A stretch of DNA of 22,341 bases from F1-120-MAGs118 sp013360535 (GCA_026647215.1 JAPKHC010000052.1:1-22341); one strand, 5' to 3'. Numbered from the stretch's first letter, positions 7,909 to 15,992 are shown. The notes: generated by a model not told the origin, from the letters alone. Program-made: numbers and translations.

Positions 7909-9678
7909 ATGGCCGAGTCCGCTCGCCGTTGCCTCGTTCTTGTGCCGTTCGTCGTCCTGACGCAGCTCGCGCTCGCCCAGGTACCCGTCGCCGTCGCGCC
8001 GTTCGGGCCCGTTTCCGTCGAGGGAACGGGGCTCGCCGAGCTGCGGAGGCGTCTGGGAGAGCTCGCCCCGACCGGCGCGGGCGTCACGCTGGCGGCCGTC
8101 GAGGCGGGAGTGCCCGCTTGGGTGCCCGACGCGCGCCGCACGAACCTCGCGCACCTCGCGATCGAGGCGCTGCCGCCGTCCGAACTCTCGAGCCTGCACG
8201 CGAGCCTCGTGCTCGAGCACCTGTGCGGGGCCGAAGGCATGGCGCGCGGCGCGACGCGTGTGCTCGCCTACGAGGCCTCGCACTGGCTCGCGCTGGGTTT
8301 CCTGAACGGCACCGGTCCGACCGCGCCGGCGACGACGGCCGCGAAAGTGCTCAACCACTCCTGGATCGGCAGCTGCGAGCGCGCCAACGTCGTGCTGCGC
8401 AAGCTCGACGCCGCCATCGACGCGCAAGGACTCGTCGTGTGTGTCGGCGTGAACAACGGGCCCGGGCCGCTCGACGCTCCGCTGCTCGCGCATTCCTTCA
8501 ACGCGATCGTGTGCGGCCGTGCGGATGGCGAGCACCGCAGCGGGCCGACGCGGCTTGCGTGCGATCGACCGGGGCGCGAGAAGCCCGATCTGGTCGCGCC
8601 CGCGGAAGCGACGAGCTTCGCGACGCCGCTCGTGGCCGGGGCGTGCGCGCTCCTCGTCGAGACGGCGCGCACGCGTTTTCCCGGGCAGGCCGATGCCGAA
8701 CGTCCCGAGCTCCTCAAGGCGGTGCTGATGGCGGGTGCGGCGCACCGTCCGGAGTGGAGCAACTCCGCCGCGAGTTCCGGTGCGTTGCGCGGGAGCACGA
8801 CGCGCCCGCTGGACGCCGTGTTCGGCGCGGACACGCTCGACGTCGACTCCGCGCACTGGATTCTCTCCGGCGGCGAGCAGGAGGGCGCGAGCGAGGCGGA
8901 GCTTGCGCCTCAGGTGAGCTCGCAGGGCTGGGAGCTGGCGCACCTCGCGACCCAGTCGAGCCGTTTCTGGCGACTGCGCGTCGACGCGCGCGCGCAGCAG
9001 CTCTCCGTCGTCGCCGCGTGGAATCGCCAGGCGTTTGGCCAGTATTCCGCCTGGGGCATGCCCAACCTCGACCTCGAGCTGTGGCGCCTCGGCGCCGATG
9101 GCGCACGCGAGTCGCTCGTCGGCGAAGGCGCACGCGGGCGCTTCGAGGGCGGCAACGTGCTGAGCGCGAGCACGATCGACAACGTCGAGCACCTGTTCGT
9201 GCGCGGGCTCGAACCGGGTGAGTACGTGCTCGAGCTGCGCCGCGGCGCCGACGGGCTCGTGCCGTGGAAGGCGGCGGTCGCGTGGGAGCTGCGCTGCGAC
9301 GAGCCCGAGCTCGTGGGGCAAGGTGGCCTCACGCGCGCGGGCGCGCGGGCGACGCTCTCGTTCCGCGGGCGTGCCTCGCTGTCTCAGGGCGGTCTTGTTC
9401 TGGGTGTGAGCGGCGCTGCACCGGGCGCGGTGGCGGTGCTGTTCGCCAGCCGGAGCGGCGCGACGGTCGCCGAAGGCGTGACCCGGCTCGAAGGCGAGCT
9501 CGAACGCGTCGCGACGCTGGCGCTCGACGCCCGCGGGGAGTGCGAGTGGCCGATCGAGCTCGTCCCCGGCGTCGACGAGCCCGGTGCGGAGCGCTGGTAC
9601 CAGATCGCGCTGCTCGACTCGCAACGTGGCGACGGGCTCGTGCTCACGAACGTCGTGCGCGCGCGCGTGTGTCGGTAA
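7909..9678 (+). CDS. Secreted subtilisin-like serine peptidase (S8 family), variant catalytic Asp
   Basis: A 589-residue exported protein. A signal peptide (RRCLVLVPFVVLTQLALA) is predicted to be cut after residue 23. The catalytic domain is short (about 50-290): GAGVTLAAVEAGV at 56-68, where the usual Asp is Glu65; His97 in SSLHAS where families have HGTHVAG; Asn182/183 in CVGVNNGP as the oxyanion position; and catalytic Ser236 in EATSFATPLVAGACALL. KVLNHSWIG (146-154) matches the substrate-strand region. The rest (about 300-589) is beta-rich with two probable sandwich domains, one like the pre-peptidase C-terminal type (VEHLFVRGLEPGEYVLELRR). An Asp-to-Glu change is known in some divergent subtilases, so activity is possible but not certain. 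Start supported by GAGG. Substrate unknown; a stem with T-run terminates it. Confidence 0.85.
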   Translation: MAESARRCLVLVPFVVLTQLALAQVPVAVAPFGPVSVEGTGLAELRRRLGELAPTGAGVTLAAVEAGVPAWVPDARRTNLAHLAIEALPPSELSSLHASLVLEHLCGAEGMARGATRVLAYEASHWLALGFLNGTGPTAPATTAAKVLNHSWIGSCERANVVLRKLDAAIDAQGLVVCVGVNNGPGPLDAPLLAHSFNAIVCGRADGEHRSGPTRLACDRPGREKPDLVAPAEATSFATPLVAGACALLVETARTRFPGQADAERPELLKAVLMAGAAHRPEWSNSAASSGALRGSTTRPLDAVFGADTLDVDSAHWILSGGEQEGASEAELAPQVSSQGWELAHLATQSSRFWRLRVDARAQQLSVVAAWNRQAFGQYSAWGMPNLDLELWRLGADGARESLVGEGARGRFEGGNVLSASTIDNVEHLFVRGLEPGEYVLELRRGADGLVPWKAAVAWELRCDEPELVGQGGLTRAGARATLSFRGRASLSQGGLVLGVSGAAPGAVAVLFASRSGATVAEGVTRLEGELERVATLALDARGECEWPIELVPGVDEPGAERWYQIALLDSQRGDGLVLTNVVRARVCR

Positions 9679-9679
9679 G

Positions 9680-9703
9680 TCGCGGGTCACTCGCGAAGTT
9701 TTT
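9680..9703 (+). terminator. Intrinsic terminator after the protease gene
   Basis: TCGCG (9680-9684) and CGCGA (9692-9696) form a 5-bp stem with a 7-nt loop, followed by AG and five T (9699-9703), two nt after the stop codon. The stem is short but the U-tract is good. Confidence 0.5.
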
Positions 9704-9806
9704 CCGGGATCACCTGCGACCGCGGGCAGTGCCCGAGCGTCGTTGGTTTCCGGCGGAGTGCCCTTCCGCGGAACACCACCACGCACAGCCCACGGAGCCC
9801 AAGGCC

Positions 9807-10235
9807 ATGCACTACGACTTCAGCCAGATCCAGGACATCGAATCCTTCGTGTCGATTCCCGAAGGTCCTTACTACTGCCGCGTCGCCGAGGTGCGCGAGG
9901 GCGTGTCGCGCGATGGCAGCCCGCGCTGGAACCTGCGTCTCGAAGTCTCGCGCGGCGAGTACGCAGGCCGCACCGCCGGCTGGGACAGCCTGACGTGGAG
10001 CGAGCGTGGCATCCGGCGTGTCAAGCGCGTGCTCGAGTCGCTCGGCCTCGACGTGCGTGGCTCGCTCGACGTCGAGCCCGCCGACCTGCTCAACCGCGAG
10101 GCCCACGTGCAGTTCGAGCCGGAAGAACGCGAGGATCCGCTGACCGGTCGGCGTTCGGTGCGCCTGCGCGTGCCCTACGCCGGCTTCGCTCCGGTGCTCG
10201 GCGAGGACGGTGGTGCCGCGCGCCGACCGGCGTGA
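9807..10235 (+). CDS. DUF669-like protein, candidate single-strand DNA-binding factor
   Basis: A 142-residue acidic, soluble protein. It has the layout of DUF669 proteins: N-terminal 'FSQIQDIESFVSIPEGPYYCRVAEVREG', then a beta-rich core with 'SPRWNLRLEVSRGEYAGRT', followed by a helical 'IRRVKRVLESLGLDV' and a final segment ending in strands (ARRPA). Members of that family occur in phages and some bacteria next to recombination genes and are suspected of an OB-fold ssDNA-binding role. This is family context, not demonstrated here. It lies 128 nt after the protease and 109 nt before cdd-ligA on the same strand. The neighbourhood, with ligA following, makes a DNA-metabolism job plausible. No signal or membrane segment. 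The start ATG has AAGG 3 nt upstream, which is close. Confidence 0.7.
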   Translation: MHYDFSQIQDIESFVSIPEGPYYCRVAEVREGVSRDGSPRWNLRLEVSRGEYAGRTAGWDSLTWSERGIRRVKRVLESLGLDVRGSLDVEPADLLNREAHVQFEPEEREDPLTGRRSVRLRVPYAGFAPVLGEDGGAARRPA

Positions 10236-10308
10236 GAGCTCGTGAGGAAGACAGGACGCGAGCGCTCGGGATGCTTGTTGCGTCCCTCGCCTGCGCTGGT
10301 CCGCGACG

Positions 10309-10337
10309 TTGAACGGCCGCTGCAGGTCGGCCAAACT
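10309..10337 (+). promoter_or_regulatory. Sigma70-type promoter of cdd-ligA, leaderless geometry
   Basis: TTGAAC (10309-10314), a 17-nt spacer and CAAACT (10332-10337), ending 7 nt before ATG 10345. With usual spacing the transcript starts at the A of the ATG. No Shine-Dalgarno sequence is seen upstream. Confidence 0.6.
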
Positions 10338-10344
10338 GCCGCCC

Positions 10345-10773
10345 ATGAGCGCCTCGAGCCCTGTTCCGCAGTTCTCCAAGGACGAGATCGAAGACTGGCT
10401 GCGCGTGGCCCACGCCGCCGCTCAGCTCGCCTACTCGCCCTACTCCAACGTGCGGGTCGGCGCGGCGCTCGTGGGCGCCGACGGCCAGGTCTACTCGGGC
10501 TGCAACGTCGAGAACGCGAGCTACGGCCTCACGATCTGCGCCGAACGTTCGGCGATCACGCGCGCCATCGTCTCCGGCGAGCGGCGCTTCCGTGCGATCG
10601 CGATCGCCACCGATCGCCCGCACGCCCTGTTTCCCTGCGGCGCCTGCCGTCAGGTGCTGGCCGAGTTCGCGCCGGACCTGCCGGTGTTCACGCAGGGCCG
10701 CGCGAGCGAGATCGCGCGCTCGACACTCGCCGAGCTCCTGCCCAAGGCGTTTCTGCCCAAGGACCTGCGCTGA
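10345..10773 (+). CDS. cdd: Cytidine deaminase
   Basis: Deaminates cytidine/deoxycytidine to uridine/deoxyuridine in pyrimidine salvage, in the cytosol. The 142-residue product has the homotetrameric, single-zinc type length. Signature residues are NVENASYGLTICAERSA (54-70), with zinc ligand Cys65 and catalytic Glu67, and PCGACRQ (97-103) with zinc ligands Cys98 and Cys101. The N-terminal SPYSNVRVGAAL segment (31-42) is the conserved substrate-binding strand. It starts at ATG 10345 because the promoter ends 7 nt before; an in-frame upstream ATG at 10309 lies in the -35 element. It is followed 5 nt later by ligA, so the two are probably co-transcribed. Confidence 0.95.
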   Translation: MSASSPVPQFSKDEIEDWLRVAHAAAQLAYSPYSNVRVGAALVGADGQVYSGCNVENASYGLTICAERSAITRAIVSGERRFRAIAIATDRPHALFPCGACRQVLAEFAPDLPVFTQGRASEIARSTLAELLPKAFLPKDLR

Positions 10774-10778
10774 CCACC

Positions 10779-12932
10779 ATGACCTCCGGGGATGCTTCGA
10801 AGCTCGCCGCGAGCGAGGGTGCCTCCGCACGTGCAGCCCAGCTGCGCGCGGAGCTCGCCCGCCACGACCACCTGTACTACGTCCTCGCCAAGCCCGCGCT
10901 GAGCGATGCCGAGTACGACCGCCTGTTCCGCGAGCTCGCGGAGCTCGAGCGCGCGCACCCCGAGCTCGTCACGCCCGACAGCCCGACGCAGCGGGTCGGC
11001 GCGCCGCTCCCTGAAGGCCAAGGCTTCGAGAAGCGTCGCCACGAAGTGCCGATGCTCTCGATCGACAGCCTCTTCTCGGAAGAAGAGGTGCGCGACTTCG
11101 AGCAGAAGATCCGGCGCTTCCTCTCGCTCCCCGAGGGCGAGCCGCTCGACTGGGTGGTCGAGCCCAAGTTCGACGGCGCGAGCGCCTCGCTCACTTACGT
11201 CGACGGCGTGCTCGTCCGCGGCCTCACGCGCGGCGACGGCGAGTTTGGCGAAGACGTGACGGCAAACCTGCGCACGTTGCGCAACGTGCCGCTGCGGCTG
11301 TTCGAGGGCGAGCGCAAGGCGCCGACCTTGCTCGAGGTGCGCGGCGAGGTGCTGATCGAGCGCGAGGCCTTCGCGCGCTTCAACGAACAGCGTGTCGCCG
11401 CCGGTGAGGCTCCGCTCGCCAATCCGCGCAACGCCGCGGCGGGCGCCATCCGGCGCAGCGATCCGACGGAAGTCGCGCGGTATCCGCTGGTGTTTCAGCC
11501 GTGGGCCGTCGTGCGCATCGAGGGCGTGCGTTTCGAGACCTACTGGGAAGCGCGGACGGCGCTCGACACGTGGCACTTCCCGGTCAACCGCTGGGCGGAG
11601 CGCGCGCAGGGTCTCGAGGCCTGCCTCGCATGCCACGCGCGGCTCGAGAAGCAGCGCAGCGAACTGCCCTTCGACGTCGACGGCGTTGTCGCCAAGCTCG
11701 ATCGGCTCGACCTGCGCGAGCGCCTCGGCACGACGGCGCGCTCGACCCGCTGGCAGTACGCGCACAAGTTCCCCGCTAACGAAGCGACCAGCACGTTGCG
11801 CGCGATCGAATGCCAAGTCGGTGCGCTCGGCCGCATCACGCCGCGTGCGCACGTCGATCCGGTCGAGATCGGCGGTGTCGTCGTGCGCCACAGCACGCTG
11901 CACAACGCCGACCACGTGCGCGCGCTGGGGGTGCGCATCGGCGATCGCGTGCTGCTGCACCGCGCGGGTGACGTGATCCCGCAGGTGACGGGCGTGGCGG
12001 AGCCCGCGGGCGGTGCGGAGCCGGCCGACTGGCGCGAGCGAGTGCCCGAATCGCTGCGCCGCGGCGATGGAATCGCGAAGGGCACGCTCTGGCAGTGGGG
12101 CGCGGGGTTCGAGATGCCCGAGCGCTGTCCGGACTGCGACACCGCGCTCGTTCAGGAAGGCAAGTTCTGGCGCTGCCCCAACCTCTACGGCTGCCGCACG
12201 CAGATCGTCGGTCGGACCCTGCTCGGCACGCGCCGTGGCGCGCTGGAGATCGACGGCCTCGGCGAGCGCATGGTCGAGCAGCTGCACGACGCCGGGATGC
12301 TGCGCGGCCTCGCGGACCTGTTTCACCTCGACGGGCGGCGCGCGGAGCTGGTCGACCTCGATCGCTGGGGCGAAAAGACCGTCGCCAACCTGCTCGAGCA
12401 GATCGAGCGCGCGCGGCACCCGAGCTTCGAGCGCTTCCTGACCTCGCTCGGCATTCCCGACATCGGCGGCGCGACGGCGCGCTCGCTCGCTCTGCACTTC
12501 GCGACGCTCGACGAGCTGCAGAGGGCGAGCGCCGACGAGCTCCAGCACGTCGAAGGCATCGGGCCGGAGAGCGCGGCCAGCCTGCGCGCGTGGTTCGACG
12601 CCGAGTCCAACCAGGCGCTGCTCCAGCGTTTCTTCGCCGGCGGCGTCGTCCTCGAGTACCCACGGCCGATCGTCGCGGGGGAGGGCCCCTTCGTGGGCAA
12701 GACGGTCGTGTTCACGGGCACACTGGCTGGCTTGGGCCGCGCGGAGGCGAAGAAGCTCGTCGAGACGCTCGGCGGCAAGGTGGCTTCGGCGATCAGCGCC
12801 AAGACGCACTTCCTCGTCACGGGCGAAGGGGGCGGCTCCAAGCGTGCCAAGGCGGCCGAGCTCGGGATCACGGTCCTCGACGAGCCGGAATTCCTCGCGC
12901 TGGCCGGTCGAACGCCTCCGCCCGCCACCTGA
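10779..12932 (+). CDS. ligA: NAD-dependent DNA ligase LigA
   Basis: Essential replication and repair enzyme that seals nicks using NAD+. The 717-residue product is slightly longer than the usual 660-690. Order: domain Ia (DHLYYVLAKPALSDAEYDRL, 30-49), adenylation domain with catalytic Lys130 (EPKFDGAS), NPRNAAAGAIR motif, DVDGVVAKL motif, OB fold (GRITPRAHVDPVEIGG), a zinc finger with Cys450, Cys453, Cys466 and Cys472, helix-hairpin-helix repeats, and a C-terminal BRCT domain from about 642 (FVGKTVVFTGTLAG). The upstream frame is open, but ATG 10779, 5 nt after the cdd stop, gives the family N-terminus. All catalytic features are intact. Confidence 0.97.
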   Translation: MTSGDASKLAASEGASARAAQLRAELARHDHLYYVLAKPALSDAEYDRLFRELAELERAHPELVTPDSPTQRVGAPLPEGQGFEKRRHEVPMLSIDSLFSEEEVRDFEQKIRRFLSLPEGEPLDWVVEPKFDGASASLTYVDGVLVRGLTRGDGEFGEDVTANLRTLRNVPLRLFEGERKAPTLLEVRGEVLIEREAFARFNEQRVAAGEAPLANPRNAAAGAIRRSDPTEVARYPLVFQPWAVVRIEGVRFETYWEARTALDTWHFPVNRWAERAQGLEACLACHARLEKQRSELPFDVDGVVAKLDRLDLRERLGTTARSTRWQYAHKFPANEATSTLRAIECQVGALGRITPRAHVDPVEIGGVVVRHSTLHNADHVRALGVRIGDRVLLHRAGDVIPQVTGVAEPAGGAEPADWRERVPESLRRGDGIAKGTLWQWGAGFEMPERCPDCDTALVQEGKFWRCPNLYGCRTQIVGRTLLGTRRGALEIDGLGERMVEQLHDAGMLRGLADLFHLDGRRAELVDLDRWGEKTVANLLEQIERARHPSFERFLTSLGIPDIGGATARSLALHFATLDELQRASADELQHVEGIGPESAASLRAWFDAESNQALLQRFFAGGVVLEYPRPIVAGEGPFVGKTVVFTGTLAGLGRAEAKKLVETLGGKVASAISAKTHFLVTGEGGGSKRAKAAELGITVLDEPEFLALAGRTPPPAT

Positions 12933-12980
12933 ACGGCGCCGTCAACGCCGCGCCCCATGGGTTTTCGCGCAGGCGTGGGC

Positions 12981-12986
12981 TACCCT
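12981..12986 (+). promoter_or_regulatory. -10 element TACCCT of the sigma-factor gene
   Basis: GGCTACCCT, 18 nt before ATG 13005, predicts a leader of about 12 nt. A convincing -35 is absent. The element lies downstream of the in-frame ATG 12957, which argues for ATG 13005 as the start. Confidence 0.4.
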
Positions 12987-13004
12987 GCGAGTCGCGAGAA
13001 GCTC

Positions 13005-13730
13005 ATGAACGGCAACGAAACCACGGGTGAAGCGGGCAAGAGCCCGCAAGAGGACGGCACTCCGACCGAGCCGTTCCGCCTGCCCGAGGGCTTTGCCGAC
13101 GACGCGACGGCGGAGCTCGTGCGGCGCGCCAAGGATGGGGATGCGGAGGCGCTCAACCAGCTCTTCGCGCGCTACAACGCGATGATGGTCGAGGTCGCGC
13201 GCCGGCGCCTCGGCCCGAACCTGCGCCTGCGCGAGGACGCCGACGATCTGGCGCAGACGACCTTCCGCGAGGCGCAACGCGACTTCAAGAAGTACGAGTA
13301 CCGCGGCGAGCAGGCGCTCGTGCGCTGGCTCGTGCAGATCCTGCAGAACAAGATCCGCGACCGGGCCGAGTACTGGGGCGCCTCCAAGCGCAATCCCGGC
13401 CGCGTCGTGTCGCTGGACGCCAACTCCGGCGACGAGGACAAGCCGCGGCTCGATCCGAGCTCGCACGACCTGTCGGTGACGACGCAGGTGCAGCGCAAGG
13501 AGAGCTTCAGCTACCTGCGCAAGGGCCTCGAGCAGCTCAACCCCGAGTACCGTCAGGCGATCACGCTGGTGTTCTTCGAGGGCAAGACCCTGCGGGAAGC
13601 CGGCGAGATCATGGGCGGCCGCACGGAAGATGCCCTGCGCATGATGCTGCGGCGGGCCGAGGCCAAGCTGCGCGAGATCCTGCGGACCTCGGTCGGGCGC
13701 GACTACACGGGCGAAGGCCCAGGCGCCTGA
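13005..13730 (+). CDS. ECF-like sigma-70 family RNA polymerase sigma factor
   Basis: Directs RNA polymerase to a subset of promoters. The 241-residue product has a disordered N-terminal tail (1-33), a sigma region 2 (about 38-120) with the -10 recognition segment DADDLAQTTFREA, a linker, and region 4 (about 172-225) with 'LNPEYRQAITLVFFEGKTLREAGEIMGGRTEDALRMMLRRAEAKL' as its helix-turn-helix. Start: ATG 13005 rather than ATG 12957, because the -10 lies between them. It has a long linker with a polar, Asp-rich patch (140-157) that is typical of planctomycete sigma factors in my experience; this is inference. No anti-sigma gene is adjacent, so the control mode is unknown. It is followed by tRNA-Val 84 nt downstream. 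Confidence 0.9.
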   Translation: MNGNETTGEAGKSPQEDGTPTEPFRLPEGFADDATAELVRRAKDGDAEALNQLFARYNAMMVEVARRRLGPNLRLREDADDLAQTTFREAQRDFKKYEYRGEQALVRWLVQILQNKIRDRAEYWGASKRNPGRVVSLDANSGDEDKPRLDPSSHDLSVTTQVQRKESFSYLRKGLEQLNPEYRQAITLVFFEGKTLREAGEIMGGRTEDALRMMLRRAEAKLREILRTSVGRDYTGEGPGA

Positions 13731-13771
13731 GCCGGACCTGTTTCCGGACCTCCCGGGCCTCCGGCGGGGGC

Positions 13772-13800
13772 TTGCCGAGCGCCGCTCGCGCCGCTATCTT
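13772..13800 (+). promoter_or_regulatory. Sigma70-type promoter of tRNA-Val
   Basis: TTGCCG (13772-13777), a 17-nt spacer and TATCTT (13795-13800). The predicted start is about 8 nt before the mature tRNA 5' end at 13815. This is the clearest promoter for the window's housekeeping sigma. Confidence 0.65.
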
Positions 13801-13814
13801 CCTCGACCCACGTT

Positions 13815-13890
13815 GGGCCGCTAACTCAATCGGCAGAGTGCCATGTTCACAGCGTGGAAGTTACTGGTTCAAATCCAGTGCGGCCCACCA
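13815..13890 (+). tRNA. tRNA-Val, anticodon CAC
   Basis: A 76-nt cloverleaf with all arms: acceptor GGGCCGC (13815-13821) with GCGGCCC (13880-13886), A73 discriminator and encoded CCA (13888-13890). D-stem ACTC/GAGT encloses a loop with GG (13832-13833). The anticodon stem CCATG/CGTGG has one T-G wobble and a loop with anticodon CAC (13848-13850), reading GUG. The T-stem ACTGG/CCAGT has loop TTCAAAT. A73 fits valine identity. Confidence 0.96.
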
Positions 13891-13933
13891 TCGCTCCTCC
13901 CGCCGGCCTGACCGGGCGCGGGAGTCGAGCGCG

Positions 13934-13984
13934 ACCGAGCTCGAAGCCGAACCGAGCTCCAAGCCGAACCGAGCTCGAAGCCGA
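13934..13984 (+). repeat. Three tandem copies of a 17-bp unit downstream of tRNA-Val
   Basis: Unit ACCGAGCTCGAAGCCGA at 13934-13950, 13951-13967 (one substitution, G to C at position 10) and 13968-13984. The first and third are identical. Each contains GAGCTC, a palindrome. It lies in the 201-nt gap between tRNA-Val and the convergent etfA, with no coding sequence. Role unknown. Confidence 0.8.
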
Positions 13985-14034
13985 GTCCGACAACGTGCGC
14001 TCCCGCTCCCTCCGCACGGCTTCCGTGAAGCACA

Positions 14035-14071
14035 CCGGCCCCGCGTCCCGACGATCGGGAGGCGGGGCCGG
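14035..14071. terminator. Long GC hairpin between tRNA-Val and etfA (convergent)
   Basis: Arms 14035-14051 and 14055-14071 form a 17-bp stem with one mismatch around a CGA loop. It sits 20 nt past the etfA stop on the minus strand and 145 nt after the tRNA on the plus strand. No T-run follows on either strand, so a bidirectional hairpin-type terminator is inferred. Confidence 0.5.
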
Positions 14072-14091
14072 CGCCAAGAGGAAACCCGGGG

Positions 14092-15045
14092 TCAGCTCGA
14101 GGCCTTGACGGCCTTCACCGCGGCGGTGAGCGCCGGAAGGACCTCGAAGGCGTCGCCGACGATGCCGTAGTCGGCGACCTTGAAGATCGGCGCCGCAGCG
14201 TCCTTGTTGATCGCGACGATGACCTTCGACGTGCGCATGCCGGCGAGGTGCTGGATCGCGCCCGAGATGCCGACGGCGATGTAGAGCTGCGGCGCGACCG
14301 TCTTGCCGGTCTGGCCGACCTGCTCGCCGTGCGAGCGCCAGCCGGAGTCGACCACGGCGCGCGAGGCACCGACCGCCGCGTTGCCGAAGGCGGCGGCGAG
14401 GTCCTCGACGATCTTGAAGCCCGCGGCCTCGCGCAGGCCGCGGCCACCGGCGACGACGACCGGCGCTTCCTTGACGTCGAGCTTCGCGTCGCCCTTGGCC
14501 GCGACGCCCGTGACGACGACCTTGCCGCCCTTGGTGGCGACGGTCGTGACTTCGGCGGCACCGGAGCCGCTGGCGGTCGCGAACGTGTTCGGGCGCAGCG
14601 TGGCGCACAGCACCGCGCTCTTCGATTGCACCGTCGCGATCGCCTTGCCGGCGAGGATCGGGCGCTGCAGCGTGAAGGCGCCGCCCGCGAAGCTGAACGC
14701 CGTGCAATCGGCGAGCGGTGCGGAGTCGACGAGGCCCGCGACGCGGCCGAGCAGGTCCTTGCCGGTCGAGGTCGCGGCGGCGAGGAAGGCCCTGGCGCCG
14801 TGGGCCGCGACGGCGGCGGCGAGGTCGGCGGCCGTGCCATCGGGGCTGTAGTTGTCGGCGCCAGTGACGACGACGAGCTTCTTGGCGCCGGCGGCGGAGA
14901 GGGCGGCGGCCGTGTTGGCGGCGTCGGGCCCGGTGACGAGCGCGATCGGCGCGAGGCCGGTGGCGGCGGCGGCACCGAGGGTCTCGAGGCTGGCGCGGCG
15001 CGGCGTGCCGCGGACGTGTTCGACGAAGACGAGGATCGAGGTCAT
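14092..15045 (-). CDS. etfA: Electron transfer flavoprotein alpha subunit
   Basis: FAD-carrying subunit of the soluble heterodimer that takes electrons from acyl-CoA and related dehydrogenases. The 317-residue product has the N-terminal ETF domain (MTSILVFVEHVRG) and the C-terminal FAD domain: VVAGGRGL (about 196-203), AVGASRAVVDSGW, QVGQTGKTVAPQLYIAVGIS and KDAAAPIFKVADYGIVGD. This is a complete FAD site. GGAG lies 8 nt before ATG 15045. It follows etfB with 21 nt between the stop and the start, the usual etfBA order. No acyl-CoA dehydrogenase or ETF-quinone oxidoreductase is in the window, so the electron donor is unknown. Confidence 0.96.
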   Translation of the reverse strand: MTSILVFVEHVRGTPRRASLETLGAAAATGLAPIALVTGPDAANTAAALSAAGAKKLVVVTGADNYSPDGTAADLAAAVAAHGARAFLAAATSTGKDLLGRVAGLVDSAPLADCTAFSFAGGAFTLQRPILAGKAIATVQSKSAVLCATLRPNTFATASGSGAAEVTTVATKGGKVVVTGVAAKGDAKLDVKEAPVVVAGGRGLREAAGFKIVEDLAAAFGNAAVGASRAVVDSGWRSHGEQVGQTGKTVAPQLYIAVGISGAIQHLAGMRTSKVIVAINKDAAAPIFKVADYGIVGDAFEVLPALTAAVKAVKASS

Positions 15046-15066
15046 GGTTGGGGCTCCGTCGGTTTC

Positions 15067-15819
15067 CTAGAGGACCTTGGCTTCGTTGCGCAGCGCTTCC
15101 ATCAGCGCGGGCACGGCGCCCGCACCTTCGCCGACGATGCGGCCGGCCTTGCGTGCGGCCGGCAGCTCGATCTTCTGGACGACGACCGCGTTCTCGACCG
15201 CGAGCGGCGCGACCTCGTCGATGGTCTTCTTCTTGGCGGCCATGATGCCCTTGAGGCCGGCGAAGCGCGGCTCGTTGAGGCCCTTGTCGCAGGTGATGAC
15301 CGCGGGGACCGGGAAGCTCACCGTCTCGATGCCGGCTTCCGTCTCGCGCTGCGCGGTGCCGCCCGTCGGCGTCAGCTCGAGCTTGACCACGTCGGTGACG
15401 CAGGCGAAGCCGAGGTAGGCGGAGAGCAGCGTGCCGACCGAAGCCTGGTCGCGGTCGGTCGCGACGCGGCCGCAGAACACGAGGTCGGCGCCGAGCTCCT
15501 GGATCTTCGCCGCGAGCGCCTTGGCCGTCGAACGCGCATCGCGCGCCGACCAGTTCGCGTCGAGCAGGATCGTCGCCTTGTCGGCGCCCTTCGCCAGCGC
15601 CTCGCGCAGCTCCTTGCTGCAGTCGCTCGGGCCGAGCGTGAGCACCGTGACCTCGCCGCCGTGCTTCTCGCGCGTGCGCACCGCCTCCTCGACCGCGAGG
15701 TCGTCGTAGAACGAGAGCATGGACTCGAGCCCGGCGCCGTCGATGCTGGCGCCGTCGGCTCCGATCTTGACCTGCGCTTCCGTGGTCGGGACGCGCTTGA
15801 CGCAGGCGATGATTTTCAT
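15067..15819 (-). CDS. etfB: Electron transfer flavoprotein beta subunit
   Basis: AMP-binding beta partner of EtfA. The 250-residue product has the N-terminal MKIIACVKRVPTTEAQVKI, the SFYDDLAVEEAVRTRE helix, the ADLVFCGRVATDRDQASVG loop, and the signature PAVITCDKGLNEPRFAGLKGIMAAKKK (about 169-195), the conserved recognition-loop region that docks partner dehydrogenases. It starts at ATG 15819 and leads the etfBA pair. The ETF type (canonical versus bifurcating) cannot be decided by eye. A good promoter lies about 80 nt upstream. Confidence 0.96.
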   Translation of the reverse strand: MKIIACVKRVPTTEAQVKIGADGASIDGAGLESMLSFYDDLAVEEAVRTREKHGGEVTVLTLGPSDCSKELREALAKGADKATILLDANWSARDARSTAKALAAKIQELGADLVFCGRVATDRDQASVGTLLSAYLGFACVTDVVKLELTPTGGTAQRETEAGIETVSFPVPAVITCDKGLNEPRFAGLKGIMAAKKKTIDEVAPLAVENAVVVQKIELPAARKAGRIVGEGAGAVPALMEALRNEAKVL

Positions 15820-15897
15820 GGCGTGGTGCCCTGTGGGGGATTGGCCGTTGGGGGCGCGGGTAAGGAGACGTTCCGGACCCCGCGAGTCGAATGGGGG

Positions 15898-15927
15898 AGG
15901 CTAACCCTGCGCGCTTCGAGCGGTCAA
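15898..15927 (-). promoter_or_regulatory. Sigma70-type promoter of etfBA
   Basis: On the minus strand TTGACC (15927-15922), an 18-nt spacer and TAGCCT (15903-15898). The predicted start is about 70 nt before ATG 15819. The element lies in the 173-nt gap to the next gene. Confidence 0.6.
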
Positions 15928-15992
15928 GGCGACGGCGGGACTCGCGATTGTCTCAACACGGACCGCGACGCTCGCCCGCGCCCGGCCTACGG

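Noticed and set aside
10650..12809. A 719-codon minus-strand frame opposite ligA
   Set aside because: Shadow of ligA, which has all ligase motifs.
13815..13984. tRNA-Val as an integration (att) site
   Set aside because: No integrase, no duplicated tRNA 3' end and no phage genes in the window.
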